This document shows positions 1-9,892 of a stretch of DNA of 64,000 nt, one piece after another; within the stretch, counting starts at the first letter, position 1, and each line of letters starts with the position of its first letter. Origin of the DNA: Acinetobacter sedimenti (lineage in GTDB: Bacteria; Pseudomonadota; Gammaproteobacteria; Pseudomonadales; Moraxellaceae); assembly GCF_022601685.1 (NCBI RefSeq), contig NZ_JAKUML010000007.1:1-64000 (forward strand), written 5' to 3'. The position numbers and the translations under genes were made by a program. The notes below the pieces were generated by a model. That model had not been told where the DNA came from and made no database searches. It was given only the letters and a program-made list of their open reading frames with translations.

Positions 1-15
1 ACGTTGTCCACTCAT
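1..15 (-). CDS. 5' end of a CDS that continues left of the window
   Basis: The first 15 bases read on the minus strand as an ATG followed by codons for Ser-Gly-Gln-Arg. A purine-rich AGGAGA lies a few bases upstream of the ATG on that strand, at the right distance for a ribosome binding site. Only five codons are visible, so the product cannot be named. It would be transcribed in the same direction as the TesA-like gene to its right. Confidence 0.4.
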
Positions 16-164
16 AATGTTTTCTCCTATGCAAAAAGAATAGACCATATTTGTCTAGGAGAGTGGTGGCAGTCCATTATCTAACTAAAAGGTGTCTACA
101 AAATCGGTGGCTATTCAATACATTATATGTCTGAATTAGGCTTAACAAATTGTAATATGAATTT

Positions 165-788
165 TTATAAAGCAGGCTCAATAATTTTCCATGCCGATTC
201 TAATAGCTTTGGCTGGGCAGTGGCATTAGGATGAATTTGATCTGCTTGCATGAGTTTCTTATGACCAGCTACGCCATCTAAAAAAAATGGTATTAATTTT
301 ACTTTATGCTTTGCCGCAACTAGTTTGTAGTTATTTTCAAATGCTTGGCTGTACTTTTTACCATAATTCGGTGGAATTTTCATGCCAAAGAGAAGAACTT
401 TAGCTTTACTATTTTTACTGAGTACGACCATTTTTGAGATATTATTCTGAATAATTTGAGGCGGATAGCCTCTCAAACCATCATTTCCACCAAGCTCAAT
501 AACGACTACATGAGGTTGATATTGTTGTAATAGCTTTGGTAAACGAGCTAAGGCACCACTGGTTGTTTCACCACTCATACTGGCATTTATTACACGATGC
601 CGCTTGGGATATTTTGAGTCTAACCGCAGTTGTAATAAATTAGTCCATCCCTGAGAGGGAGTCATACCATAGGCTGCACTGATACTATCACCCAAAATAA
701 GAATAGTTTTTGCATGAGAAGTTGTACATACGCTAATAAATATTATCAGAAAGAAAGAGAAACTTGATTTTTTTATAGTCTTAAACAT
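165..788 (-). CDS. tesA: SGNH/GDSL esterase, TesA-like (arylesterase / acyl-CoA thioesterase I)
   Basis: Secreted serine esterase of the SGNH family, which hydrolyses acyl thioesters and aryl esters in the periplasm. The chosen ATG at 788 gives 207 residues beginning MFKTIKKS, a hydrophobic signal peptide, then the mature start at AKTILILGDSIS. An in-frame upstream start would only add a non-signal-like extension. Family blocks are all present: GDSIS (nucleophile Ser), the Gly in NASMSGETT, GGND (oxyanion Asn), and DQIHPN (Asp-x-x-His) near the C-terminus. In E. coli tesA lies divergently beside ybbA-ybbP; here those genes are found 24.7 kb to the right, beyond the polysaccharide locus. Confidence 0.85.
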   Translation of the reverse strand: MFKTIKKSSFSFFLIIFISVCTTSHAKTILILGDSISAAYGMTPSQGWTNLLQLRLDSKYPKRHRVINASMSGETTSGALARLPKLLQQYQPHVVVIELGGNDGLRGYPPQIIQNNISKMVVLSKNSKAKVLLFGMKIPPNYGKKYSQAFENNYKLVAAKHKVKLIPFFLDGVAGHKKLMQADQIHPNATAQPKLLESAWKIIEPAL

Positions 789-918
789 TAGCTGATAATT
801 CCATAAAGTTATTGAGTATGATGTTTTCAATATAACCATAGGTGCTAAAAAAGAAAATCTATTAAAAGCATAGTTTTGTAAAACTAAGATTAAGTGCTTT
901 TCTATGGAATAAGATAAC

Positions 919-957
919 AGCTGACCAATGACATAACAAGCATATCATTGGTCAGCT
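919..957 (-). terminator. Stem-loop downstream of wzc
   Basis: A perfect 13-bp inverted repeat (919-931 AGCTGACCAATGA and 945-957) with a 13-nt loop lies 30 bases after the wzc stop on the minus strand. The stem is strong but the tract beyond it on the minus strand is only mildly T-rich. It could end the wza-wzb-wzc transcript or protect its 3' end. Confidence 0.55.
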
Positions 958-986
958 TAAGGTAAGGCTCTAACTAGTCTAATACA

Positions 987-3158
987 TTAATCTTTAGATT
1001 TCGTGTAGGCATATGCATAGTTATAGCCATTACCATAGCTATTACTTTGTATGTCAACATTATTAAGAATGATTCCATTGACTTTAATGTCCACATTCTC
1101 AAAGCGGTTAATGGCTAATCCCATTTCTTTAATATGTGTTTGAGCATAGTTCGCAATGAGGACATTGACACCAGTATGTCGCGCAATAATGAGACTATCA
1201 GTAACAGCTAATACAGGAGGTGTATCAATGACAATATAATCAAACTTTTGTCTTAAATTTTGAATTAAAGCTTCAAATTGTTGGCTATTTAACAATTCAG
1301 AAGGATTGTTAGGGTGGCTACCGCGAGGTAAAAAATACAAGTTAGAGTGATCACTAGGAATGATCGCATCATCAATTTGTTTTTGTCCAAGAAGGACTTG
1401 AGATAACCCAGATTGATTTTCAGTATGGAAATATTTATATAAATACCCACGACGTAAATCTGCATCAATCAGTAGCACCTTCTTTGAGTTCTGCGCTAAT
1501 AGTACAGATAAATTTGTCGAGATAAAAGATTTTCCTGCTTCAGGCGATGCACTACTAATTGCGATTACATTGTGCTTTGCATTTGCAAGAGCAAATAAAA
1601 TCGTGGTGCGAACGCTCCTTAAACTTTCAACAGTCAAATCATCAGAGTGGTTAATTGAGAGAATTGGAATTTGCTTGAGCTTATCAGGCTTGCTTGGTTG
1701 ATACATTGAGCGAGGAACTGTACCGTATACAGGTAGTCCGAAATTGGTTTCGATCTCAATACTGTCGCGAATCCCAGTGCGCATCATGTTCATTACAAGT
1801 GAAATGAGTACACCAAAAAATCCACCTAAAAATACCGAAAGCACTAGGATTTGTAATTTTTTAGGTTTGATTGGCTGAATAGGTTCGACCGCATGGTCAA
1901 TCACACGAATATTACCAATCTCACCTGCTTTCGCAATGCGCAATTGTTGATAGTTATTTAGTAGAGTTGTATAGAGTTGAGTGTTGACCTCGACATCTCT
2001 AAATAATTGTAAATACTGACGCTGGATTTCAGGAAGTCTTTTTAAGTCATTATTTAAACCATTTTGTCTTTCTTGAATTTCCTGCAATTGTGCATTGACT
2101 TCACGCATTAGTGGGTGCTCTGAAGTATATTTTGCAGACAACTCAGCTTGTTTTTGCTGTAACTCTAGTTTCGTAGTTTCAAGAGCGATACTTTGGGTTA
2201 GAAGTAGTTCAGACTCTTTAGCAACATCAACGGTATTGTTTTGTTCACGAAAACGGTTGAAAGCACGTTCTGCTTGATCTAGTTCCTGTTTTAGCTCAGG
2301 TAGTTGTTCATCAAGAAATGAAAGAGTTTGTTGAGTTTCTGCGGAGCGGCGTTCAATATTTTGTTTGATATAAGTTTTTAATATTTCGTTTAAGACCTCA
2401 GTAATATGTGCCTTGTCTGTACCTTGATAACTTAAACCAAGAATACCAGTCAGTTTACCTTTTTCAGAAACAGAATATTTACTACTTAACATTTGAACGG
2501 CATTGCGCAAACTAAGTTTTTTAATGGTGTATTCCGTCTTGAAACCGTTCGGACTTTCAACTTTTAGTTGTACCAAACCATGGCTACCTGTCCAAATATT
2601 ATCTTGACTTAATTTACCTTTAAAACTTTCACCTGTATTGGTATTTACAAGATGTAGCTCATTTTTATTTAAACGTATTGTAAAGTCTTGATCTAGATAT
2701 GGTTGAGCAACTTGAAATTTGGTAATTGTGAATTTATCTTGATGATTGTTAATCTGTAAGCTAGCAGGAGAGTAATTTGCTTTAAAATCAGAACTATTAA
2801 ATAAGCGATCGCTAAAACTGTTATTTGGTTGATCTACTAAAATATCGAGATTAAGCTTGCGAATGGTTTGACCCAAGATTAAGCGAGATTTTAAAATTTC
2901 TATTTCACTTTGTGCTGGAGATTTTTGTTCAATGACATTGGATAAGTCACCAAGAAGTGCAGCTGAGGCGCCCTTATTATCTTCAACTTGCACAAGCGCA
3001 TCAACTGAATAGGTATTAGGGGTAACACGTAGGTAAAGCAGGGCACACACCAAACTCAAAAAAATACATAACAAAATCAGCTTCCAGTGGCTGAGAATTG
3101 AGAAAAACAACTCTTTTAAATCAATTGTGTCTTCAGAGTTTTCGATTTGTTTCGACAT
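987..3158 (-). CDS. wzc: Polysaccharide co-polymerase with tyrosine autokinase domain (Wzc)
   Basis: Inner-membrane BY-kinase that controls polymer length and export with Wza in Wzy-dependent capsule/EPS assembly. The 723 residues show an N-terminal Wzz-type chain-length domain with a first membrane helix near residues 29-46, long coiled-coil segments in the periplasmic part, and a second membrane helix near 435-455. The cytoplasmic kinase follows with Walker A (SPEAGKSF) and Walker A' (LLIDADLRRG). The C-terminus is a tyrosine cluster (YGNGYNYAYAY), the usual autophosphorylation site. It is third in the wza-wzb-wzc operon, 5 bases after wzb, so Wzb is its expected phosphatase. Confidence 0.95.
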   Translation of the reverse strand: MSKQIENSEDTIDLKELFFSILSHWKLILLCIFLSLVCALLYLRVTPNTYSVDALVQVEDNKGASAALLGDLSNVIEQKSPAQSEIEILKSRLILGQTIRKLNLDILVDQPNNSFSDRLFNSSDFKANYSPASLQINNHQDKFTITKFQVAQPYLDQDFTIRLNKNELHLVNTNTGESFKGKLSQDNIWTGSHGLVQLKVESPNGFKTEYTIKKLSLRNAVQMLSSKYSVSEKGKLTGILGLSYQGTDKAHITEVLNEILKTYIKQNIERRSAETQQTLSFLDEQLPELKQELDQAERAFNRFREQNNTVDVAKESELLLTQSIALETTKLELQQKQAELSAKYTSEHPLMREVNAQLQEIQERQNGLNNDLKRLPEIQRQYLQLFRDVEVNTQLYTTLLNNYQQLRIAKAGEIGNIRVIDHAVEPIQPIKPKKLQILVLSVFLGGFFGVLISLVMNMMRTGIRDSIEIETNFGLPVYGTVPRSMYQPSKPDKLKQIPILSINHSDDLTVESLRSVRTTILFALANAKHNVIAISSASPEAGKSFISTNLSVLLAQNSKKVLLIDADLRRGYLYKYFHTENQSGLSQVLLGQKQIDDAIIPSDHSNLYFLPRGSHPNNPSELLNSQQFEALIQNLRQKFDYIVIDTPPVLAVTDSLIIARHTGVNVLIANYAQTHIKEMGLAINRFENVDIKVNGIILNNVDIQSNSYGNGYNYAYAYTKSKD

Positions 3159-3163
3159 TTGAG

Positions 3164-3598
3164 CTAAGCCTTAAAATAAATTTTCCAATCTTCAATAAAT
3201 TCATCAATCAACTTAGAAGTATGATCAAATACTTCTTGTGATTTTCCAAATGGGTCAGCAACATCCTTATTTTGCCAATGCCCCAATCTAAAAACTTTCC
3301 CTTTCACAAAAGGAAATAGTTCTTCTAAGTGATTTTTTTGTCTAGAGCTCATCACTAATATGAGATCAAACTGTTTCACAAGGTCGTTTGTAACCTGTTT
3401 AGAAACATGTGAGCGAATATCTAAGTTAATATTTAACATTGAAATTATTGCTTTTTCATCTGCAGGCTGCTGTGGTATATCTAGCAATCCAGCCGATTGA
3501 ATGTGTATGTGGGGGTGTCTATGTTTTAATAAAGCTTCCGCCATAGGGCTACGACAAATATTCCCAGCACATAATACTAAAACTTTTTCAAAGTCCAT
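3164..3598 (-). CDS. wzb: Low-molecular-weight protein tyrosine phosphatase (Wzb)
   Basis: Cytoplasmic phosphatase that removes phosphate from the Wzc tyrosine cluster. The 144-residue length is normal for the family. The P-loop CAGNICRS begins around residue 10 (Cys nucleophile, Arg binding phosphate) and the general-acid Asp lies in VADPFG near the C-terminus. The start codon overlaps the wza stop by one base and the stop is 5 bases before wzc, so the three genes are translated as one tight operon. Confidence 0.94.
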   Translation of the reverse strand: MDFEKVLVLCAGNICRSPMAEALLKHRHPHIHIQSAGLLDIPQQPADEKAIISMLNINLDIRSHVSKQVTNDLVKQFDLILVMSSRQKNHLEELFPFVKGKVFRLGHWQNKDVADPFGKSQEVFDHTSKLIDEFIEDWKIYFKA

Positions 3599-4701
3599 TA
3601 GTTACCTAAGCGATCAAAGTTATACAACGCATTAGAGAACGGTAGCATTTGAGTAACCACACGTTGCCAACGAGCTAGACCAGATGCATCCACATATACG
3701 ATATCGTTACTTTGCATGGCAAACTGATTTGCAAGTCCAAAGTCTGCAAAGTTAGTTAAATCCATATGGTAAAGTTGAGTGGATTGAGTCTGTAAATCAT
3801 TGCGTAATACGTAAATTCGTTGGGCACTAGCAGATATTGGGTTTAAACCTAAACTTTCGCCTAATACATCACTTAATGTCATACCTTGAGCACGCATAGG
3901 AATCGCAACATTTTTTGCTGCTTCGCCCATAACATACACTTTTTGATTTTCTCGTGAGTTTACATAAATAGTATCATTTTTCTTGATAAAAAGGCGGTGT
4001 AAAGAGAGTCCTAATTTTTCCAAAGCAACAGGGTTTAAGTCATATACCACACCATCACGAATCAATTGAACAGCAGTATTATCTCCTTCTTGACCGAGCC
4101 CACCAGCTTGCCCTATAGCAGCGTAAATGCTTAATGGCTGGTCATTTAAGAAATACTGTCCGCCTTTTAATACATTCCCTTGCACTGAATAGGGTTGACC
4201 TTCATATGACAATACTCGCGTTACAGCATCTGGATTTTTAAGATAGGCAGAAAGTTTGCGTGATAGGTTGGTATTAAATTGGTTTAAAGAATATCCCTCA
4301 GCTTTAATTCGACCGACAAGAGGGAACTGAATATAGCCAGATTGATCAATACGATATCCTATTGATTGAATGCTTTGAGGGCTAGACACTGCACTGATAG
4401 GTGGGGTGATTTCTGGATATGCCCATAGCTGAATTGATAATATATCTCCTTTACTTAAATGATAAGTAGAAGGTTGATAATCAAACAAATTCCCCAAATT
4501 TGATTGCAAAAGTTGAGGGTGGGGCTGACTGTTTAGATTTGAAATGGTTTGCTGAGTAATCTGTTGTAACTGTACGGAAGTCCCTAAATCTGTTTGAAAT
4601 GATTGATCGTTGGGTAATGTATAAGTTTGTAGACCAGACGTGACAGCACAGCCAGTCAATCCCAAACTCAATATTGTAGAAACTAAATATGTAAATCTCA
4701 C
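3598..4701 (-). CDS. wza: Outer-membrane polysaccharide export lipoprotein (Wza)
   Basis: Forms the outer-membrane export channel for the polymer. A type II signal peptide is visible: hydrophobic segment then the lipobox LTGC, giving a lipidated Cys near residue 18. The middle of the 367-residue protein has the polysaccharide export (PES) domain start (LSKGDILSIQLWAYPE) followed by SLBB-type repeats (YSVQGNVLKGGQY and VYVMGEAAKN). It is the first gene of the wza-wzb-wzc operon and is divergent from wecB. Confidence 0.94.
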   Translation of the reverse strand: MRFTYLVSTILSLGLTGCAVTSGLQTYTLPNDQSFQTDLGTSVQLQQITQQTISNLNSQPHPQLLQSNLGNLFDYQPSTYHLSKGDILSIQLWAYPEITPPISAVSSPQSIQSIGYRIDQSGYIQFPLVGRIKAEGYSLNQFNTNLSRKLSAYLKNPDAVTRVLSYEGQPYSVQGNVLKGGQYFLNDQPLSIYAAIGQAGGLGQEGDNTAVQLIRDGVVYDLNPVALEKLGLSLHRLFIKKNDTIYVNSRENQKVYVMGEAAKNVAIPMRAQGMTLSDVLGESLGLNPISASAQRIYVLRNDLQTQSTQLYHMDLTNFADFGLANQFAMQSNDIVYVDASGLARWQRVVTQMLPFSNALYNFDRLGN

Positions 4702-4967
4702 GAGTAGCCCTTAAGATGTAAAATTGTATGAACTTGTCGCTATAATGTCATAAATTGTAGCTGTAATTTTGCTCAAAGATACAATTGGGAAATGTTTAAT
4801 CGATTGGTGACAAATATTAGCATATTGATTGTAGTATTTGTTGAAATAATGTTAACCGTAAGTGATGTATTCTGATATAGTTGCGCTCAAAATTATTACC
4901 AGATCTAAATTATGTCATTTCTCGAGGGGAAATTAGTGAGTTTAGAAAGCTTGTTTGGGAGCAGGGT
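4702..4967. promoter_or_regulatory. Divergent promoter region between wza and wecB
   Basis: A 266-bp AT-rich intergenic region that must carry promoters for both arms of the polysaccharide locus. On the plus strand there is a TG-A-TATAGT extended -10-like sequence ending at about 4881 and a TATAAT at 4741-4746, neither with a convincing -35. I see no JUMPstart or ops (GGCGGTAG) element, so RfaH-type antitermination is not supported. The exact promoters are inferred only. Confidence 0.4.
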
Positions 4968-6089
4968 GTGAAAAAAATCCTTTTAGTATTTGGAACAAGG
5001 CCTGAAGCAATTAAGATGGCACCGCTAGCATTACTCTTGAAAGAACAGTTAAATGTTGAAACAAAAGTATGTGTGACTGGACAGCATCGTCAGATGTTGG
5101 ATCAGGTGTTACATTTGTTTAATCTAACACCTGATTTTGATTTAAATTTAATGAAACCTGGTCAGACTTTGAGTGATGTAACGTCGGGTGTGCTGAAAGG
5201 GCTTGAGAAGGTTTTTGAGGAATGGTTGCCCGATATTCTTTTAGTACATGGTGATACAGCTACAACATTTGCAGCATCTTTAGCTGCCTACTACCATAAG
5301 GTGAAGATTGGGCATGTTGAGGCAGGATTGCGTACAGGAGATATTTATTCTCCTTGGCCGGAAGAAGCAAACCGCAAGCTTACAGGTGCCTTAACAAATT
5401 ATCATTTTGCACCTACACAGTCTTCTTATAGTAATCTAATCAAAGAAAACATAAATCCAGAATCTATCAAGGTTACTGGTAATACTGTAATTGATGCATT
5501 GCTTACTGTAAAAGATAAAGTCGAAAATGACGCAACGATAATATCTGCCTTTGAACAGAAATTTGATTTTTTAGATTCATCAAAAAAAATGATTTTAGTG
5601 ACAGGGCATCGTCGTGAGAATTTTGGGCAGGGTTTTTTAAATATTTGTACAGCACTCGCCAATTTGGCGAAAAAATATCCCGACATCCAAATTGTTTATC
5701 CAGTTCATTTAAACCCTAATGTACAACAACCTGTAAATGAGTTACTTTCTGGGGTTTCGAATATTTATTTAATAGACCCACAGGATTATTTACCTTTTGT
5801 ATTCCTAATGAATCGTAGTTATCTTATTTTGACAGATTCTGGGGGGATTCAGGAAGAAGCGCCATCTCTGGGTAAGCCAGTATTAGTCATGCGTGATACA
5901 ACAGAGCGCCCTGAAGCAGTTGAAGCAGGAACAGTCAGATTAGTTGGAACGGATGTTTCGGTGATTGAAGGTGCTGTAACAGAGTTAATAGAAAACCCTG
6001 AGATATATCATGCAATGTCGGCAGCTCATAATCCTTATGGGGATGGTATGGCTTGTCAGCATATTGTGAAATTTCTCCTTAGCTTTTAA
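4968..6089 (+). CDS. wecB: UDP-N-acetylglucosamine 2-epimerase (non-hydrolysing)
   Basis: Interconverts UDP-GlcNAc and UDP-ManNAc. I chose the GTG at 4968 ([21 protein letters not shown]), preceded by GGGAGCAGG, because it gives 373 residues, the usual WecB length; the open frame extends to 4881 but the extra 29 residues are not family-like. Signature segments include [52 protein letters not shown] and [12 protein letters not shown]. It is the first gene of the plus-strand arm, followed by wecC, and matches weeA of emulsan-type clusters in position and function. Confidence 0.93.
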   Translation: MKKILLVFGTRPEAIKMAPLALLLKEQLNVETKVCVTGQHRQMLDQVLHLFNLTPDFDLNLMKPGQTLSDVTSGVLKGLEKVFEEWLPDILLVHGDTATTFAASLAAYYHKVKIGHVEAGLRTGDIYSPWPEEANRKLTGALTNYHFAPTQSSYSNLIKENINPESIKVTGNTVIDALLTVKDKVENDATIISAFEQKFDFLDSSKKMILVTGHRRENFGQGFLNICTALANLAKKYPDIQIVYPVHLNPNVQQPVNELLSGVSNIYLIDPQDYLPFVFLMNRSYLILTDSGGIQEEAPSLGKPVLVMRDTTERPEAVEAGTVRLVGTDVSVIEGAVTELIENPEIYHAMSAAHNPYGDGMACQHIVKFLLSF

Positions 6090-6121
6090 TTTTAAATAGT
6101 ATTTTTGGATTGTAGTTCATT

Positions 6122-7375
6122 ATGAGTAATCAAATTCAGCATATTTGTGTCATCGGTTTGGGTTATATTGGTTTGCCAACAGCTGCAACATTTGCTGCTC
6201 ATGGTATAAAAGTAACAGGTGTGGATGTTAATCAACATGCTGTTGATATGATTAATCAAGGAAAAGTACACATTGTTGAGCCTGATTTAGATGCGCTGGT
6301 TCGTGATGTTGTAGCACAAGGAAAATTGTCGGCACAGATTACACCAACAGAAGCAGATGCCTATATTGTTGCTGTACCAACCCCATTCAAAGATGATTAT
6401 CAACCTGATTTGAAATATATTGAAGCTGCATCGAAAGCCTTAGCTCCATTTTTAAAACAGGGTAATTTGGTAATATTGGAGTCAACTTCACCTGTAGAAG
6501 CAACTGAACAAATGTCTGCATGGTTAAGTGAAGCACGCCCAGATCTCACTTTCCCTCAAACCCATGGTGAGCAAGCAGATATTTTAGTTGCCCACTGCCC
6601 AGAGCGTGTATTGCCAGGTAAAGTTTTACAAGAGCTCATCAGTAATGATCGTATTATTGGTGGAATGACACCACGTTGTTCAAAAGCAGCATGTGATTTA
6701 TACAAAATCTTTGTAAAAGGCGATTGTATTGAAACTAATGCTCGTACCGCAGAAATGTGTAAGTTAACGGAGAATTCTTTCCGTGATGTGAATATCGCTT
6801 TTGCAAATGAACTTTCGATTATTTGTGACAAGCTAGATATCAATGTTTGGGAGTTGATTTCATTGGCGAATCGTCATCCTCGCGTCAATATTTTACAGCC
6901 AGGGCCAGGTGTAGGTGGACATTGTATTGCTGTTGATCCGTGGTTTATCGTTGCTAAAACGCCAGAACAAGCGCGTTTGATTCGTACTGCGCGTGAAGTG
7001 AACGATGCCAAACCTGAGTGGGTGATTGATCAGGTTAAAATTAAAATCGCTGAGTTTTTACAGGCAAATCCATCTAAAACGATTAAAGATGTAACTGTTG
7101 CATGTTATGGTTTAGCTTTTAAACCAGATATTGATGATTTGCGTGAAAGTCCAGCTTTAGAGATTACAAAGCAGCTAGCTGAACAAGGTTTAAATGTTTT
7201 GGCGATTGAACCAAATATTGATACCTTACCTGCAAATATGCCTGCTAATGTTCAACTTATCCAGTTAGAAGAGAAGGAAAGAGCTGATATTCATCTAATT
7301 TTAGTTGATCATAAAGATTTTAAAAAGATTTCTTTAGATAATGAATATCTCTTGGATACTAAAGGTATCTCATAA
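6122..7375 (+). CDS. wecC: UDP-N-acetyl-D-mannosamine dehydrogenase
   Basis: Oxidises UDP-ManNAc in two NAD-dependent steps to UDP-ManNAcA, giving an acidic sugar for the polymer. The 417-residue protein begins with a Rossmann motif GLGYIGLPTA, has the central segment ENSFRDVNIAFANE, and the active-site Cys motif GPGVGGHCIAVDPWF; the C-terminal UDP-binding domain starts near YGLAFKPDIDDLRESPA. Together with WecB just upstream it completes UDP-ManNAcA synthesis. The WecC assignment rather than a UDP-glucose or UDP-GalNAc dehydrogenase rests on this pairing and on the overall sequence. Confidence 0.9.
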   Translation: MSNQIQHICVIGLGYIGLPTAATFAAHGIKVTGVDVNQHAVDMINQGKVHIVEPDLDALVRDVVAQGKLSAQITPTEADAYIVAVPTPFKDDYQPDLKYIEAASKALAPFLKQGNLVILESTSPVEATEQMSAWLSEARPDLTFPQTHGEQADILVAHCPERVLPGKVLQELISNDRIIGGMTPRCSKAACDLYKIFVKGDCIETNARTAEMCKLTENSFRDVNIAFANELSIICDKLDINVWELISLANRHPRVNILQPGPGVGGHCIAVDPWFIVAKTPEQARLIRTAREVNDAKPEWVIDQVKIKIAEFLQANPSKTIKDVTVACYGLAFKPDIDDLRESPALEITKQLAEQGLNVLAIEPNIDTLPANMPANVQLIQLEEKERADIHLILVDHKDFKKISLDNEYLLDTKGIS

Positions 7376-7377
7376 AA

Positions 7378-8730
7378 ATGTTAAAAAAGCATCTACTTTA
7401 TATAATATTAAATAGTTGTTTTGTCCTTTTGAGCATATCCTTGTCTTTTATTGGGCAAGGATTTGGTTTGTTAGTTTACCTGTCGTCATTTGTTTTTTTG
7501 TTAGTTCAATCTTTTAATGTTTTTAATTTTAGATCTAATTACGTTTGGTTTGTTTTTAGTTATCTGGTTTTATTTTATATATCACCTATATTTGAATTTG
7601 TATTTCCTGGTGAAGTTTTGGTGGGAAGTCAGTCTTCTATTGCTTTATATCATTTTCTAAATATAAGCTCTATACATGCACTATCAATTTTTTATTTTCT
7701 TGTGTTTAGGCCAACTCCAGAAAGTAAGTTGCTTATAAATGATGCTAAATTTGATAGAACACTTTATATAATTGGTGGTGGGTTGCTTTTAGGTACATTA
7801 TGGATGTTCTTAACAGTAGGTGGCTTTTCTGCCATTAAGAGTACTCGAGTTGATCTTAAATATGTTCAAGGTGGAAAAACCTATTCTTTGTGGATGGTAT
7901 ACTTTTTTTCGTCTTTTTTCTTTTTGTTAGGTATTAAGCTAGCTAAAATAAAACGCAATCCTTTATATATTTTTATCTTACTATTAATTTTTTGTGTATT
8001 GGAATTTGTTTATTTTATCGCTCTGAGAAATAGGACGATGATTCTGATGCATCTGACAGCTTTAATAATAGGTGTATTCGTTAGCAAACAAATTGTATTT
8101 GAAAATACAAAAAAATATTTAAACGAGAAAATTAAAAAAATTAAGATATTACCTCTAGTTTCTGTTATGTCAATATTAGCAGGATTAGGTATATTTATAC
8201 GATTTGCTAGGGGTGTTTATTTGGAAGGCGATGGTGAATTAGGTATCTCATGGAAAGATATGTTGATCACTTCCGTAAAATCAGGTGATTTTGGTTATGC
8301 GAATATGGTCGTTAATATTATAGATCATGTTTATTACACGGATCTAAGCCTTAACGGTCAGTCTTATTACCGTTTGTTATTAGCTTTCATTCCTGAAAGT
8401 ATTTATGATAAAAAGATACCAACCACAGATTCGCTAATAGGGCAAATGTTAACTGGTTTAGATGTTATGACAATACCGCCAGGAGTATTTGGGGATGCCT
8501 ATCTTAATTTTGGTCTGCTAAGTTTTTTTGTTTTTATTGTATATGGTTTGTTGTTAGGTGCTATTGATAGGTCAAAAAATATATTAAAAGCTTATATCTT
8601 TTTTTCGCTATCTTTTACTCTTATTTATCATTTTGTTAGGGGATCGTTTGTTAATGTAATAATTTCTTTAATAATAATTTATTTGGGTGTTATTTTAGCC
8701 AATAGACTTGTTAGACCTAAATATATATGA
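7378..8730 (+). CDS. wzy: Oligosaccharide repeat-unit polymerase (Wzy-like membrane protein)
   Basis: Predicted periplasm-facing polymerase that joins lipid-linked repeat units. The 450 residues are strongly hydrophobic with about ten membrane segments and a large loop near residues 275-365 (containing the GQSYYRLLLAFIPESIYDKK region), the topology expected of Wzy. Wzy proteins are poorly conserved and I rely on topology, size and position between wecC and the flippase. Its stop overlaps the next start by four bases (ATGA). The gene is visibly more AT-rich than the flanking wec genes, as is common for serotype-specific genes. Confidence 0.72.
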   Translation: MLKKHLLYIILNSCFVLLSISLSFIGQGFGLLVYLSSFVFLLVQSFNVFNFRSNYVWFVFSYLVLFYISPIFEFVFPGEVLVGSQSSIALYHFLNISSIHALSIFYFLVFRPTPESKLLINDAKFDRTLYIIGGGLLLGTLWMFLTVGGFSAIKSTRVDLKYVQGGKTYSLWMVYFFSSFFFLLGIKLAKIKRNPLYIFILLLIFCVLEFVYFIALRNRTMILMHLTALIIGVFVSKQIVFENTKKYLNEKIKKIKILPLVSVMSILAGLGIFIRFARGVYLEGDGELGISWKDMLITSVKSGDFGYANMVVNIIDHVYYTDLSLNGQSYYRLLLAFIPESIYDKKIPTTDSLIGQMLTGLDVMTIPPGVFGDAYLNFGLLSFFVFIVYGLLLGAIDRSKNILKAYIFFSLSFTLIYHFVRGSFVNVIISLIIIYLGVILANRLVRPKYI

Positions 8731-9890
8731 AAATTTTAAGAAATAATTTTATACTGATAGGCTTGTCTGAGTTCTTTGCCAAGGGGTTGTCTTGGCTTTC
8801 ACTGGCAATTATTCCTTTTTTTACTCCTCCAGAAATTTATGGGGAAATAGTTTTATTTTACTCTATAATTATTTTTTTTATGCCTATATATCTCTTTGGG
8901 CAAGATCGTTTGATATTGAAAAATAATCCAGAAGAGGAAGTTACTAATTCTGTAGTTTTTAGTATATTAATTGGTCTCTTTTTAGGTTTATTTTTTTATT
9001 TTTCTGATTATTTTTTAGCTTCATTTGCAGGCCTAATGCTGGCTTTTAATAAAATATATTTGACCTATTTTAGAGCAAACGAGAGTTTGAAGAGTTATGT
9101 TTTGAATCGTATCTCTTATTCTATTTTTAGGTTTTTGTTTGTTGTATTTACAGTATATTTTTTTTATAGTCTTAATAATTATATTTTTTCCGAAATATTT
9201 GCGGTTTTCTTTGCAACAATTGGACTCTTTGTAATATGTTTTAAGTCGAAGTGGAAAGTAAGTTTTAATTTTTTTGATAGGTTAAAACATGGATTTCCCC
9301 TAATGTTGCATGGGATATCACTTTTTGGAATAGCATTGGTTGACCGCTTTATTCTTGAGCGATTTACTAATTATGAAACTGTGGGGAATTACAGTTTTAT
9401 TTATATATTTGCTTCTGGATTAATTTTCTTATACTCCATAGTGGGTGTGATTAATGAAAAGAAGATTTATAAATCTATTTTTTTAAAGGATTTATTGTTA
9501 AATATTAAAAGTACATTAGTTTTTATGTTTTTATTGGGTTTGGTAGGATCTATTTTAAGTATGATTCTATATCTTGTGTTATTTAATTTCGAGTTTGTTG
9601 CTAATTACGATTTTATGCTTACAGAGTTGATTGTACTTCTATTAGCACATTTAGTACTGCCTTTTTATCTGGTTTCTAATTACTTTTTGATTCAACAGGG
9701 AAGAAGTTATTTACTATTGCTTTGTTCATTTTTTGCTTTGATGATAAATATTATTTTAAATATTATTTTAATTCCTAGGTTTGGATTGCAGGGTGCTGTT
9801 TATTCAACACTGTTTTCAAATATTATATTGTGTATTGCTGTTCTATTTATATCTTATATGGTTTTTCAAGCTTGTAAGCGAGATATTTAA
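8727..9890 (+). CDS. wzx: Lipid-linked repeat-unit flippase (Wzx-like, polysaccharide transporter family)
   Basis: A 387-residue polytopic membrane protein with about 12 hydrophobic segments and few charged loops, as in PST/MATE-fold Wzx flippases that move undecaprenyl-PP-linked repeat units across the inner membrane. The N-terminus (FAKGLSWLSLAIIPFFTPPE) is typical of the family, as is the C-terminal IPRFGLQGAVYSTL. It overlaps the polymerase gene by ATGA, and the next gene starts 2 bases after its stop. Family members diverge strongly, so the call rests on topology and context. Confidence 0.78.
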   Translation: MKILRNNFILIGLSEFFAKGLSWLSLAIIPFFTPPEIYGEIVLFYSIIIFFMPIYLFGQDRLILKNNPEEEVTNSVVFSILIGLFLGLFFYFSDYFLASFAGLMLAFNKIYLTYFRANESLKSYVLNRISYSIFRFLFVVFTVYFFYSLNNYIFSEIFAVFFATIGLFVICFKSKWKVSFNFFDRLKHGFPLMLHGISLFGIALVDRFILERFTNYETVGNYSFIYIFASGLIFLYSIVGVINEKKIYKSIFLKDLLLNIKSTLVFMFLLGLVGSILSMILYLVLFNFEFVANYDFMLTELIVLLLAHLVLPFYLVSNYFLIQQGRSYLLLLCSFFALMINIILNIILIPRFGLQGAVYSTLFSNIILCIAVLFISYMVFQACKRDI

Positions 9891-9892
9891 TT

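Noticed and set aside
4702..4967. JUMPstart/ops element for RfaH
   Set aside because: No GGCGGTAG core or the longer conserved JUMPstart is found upstream of either arm.
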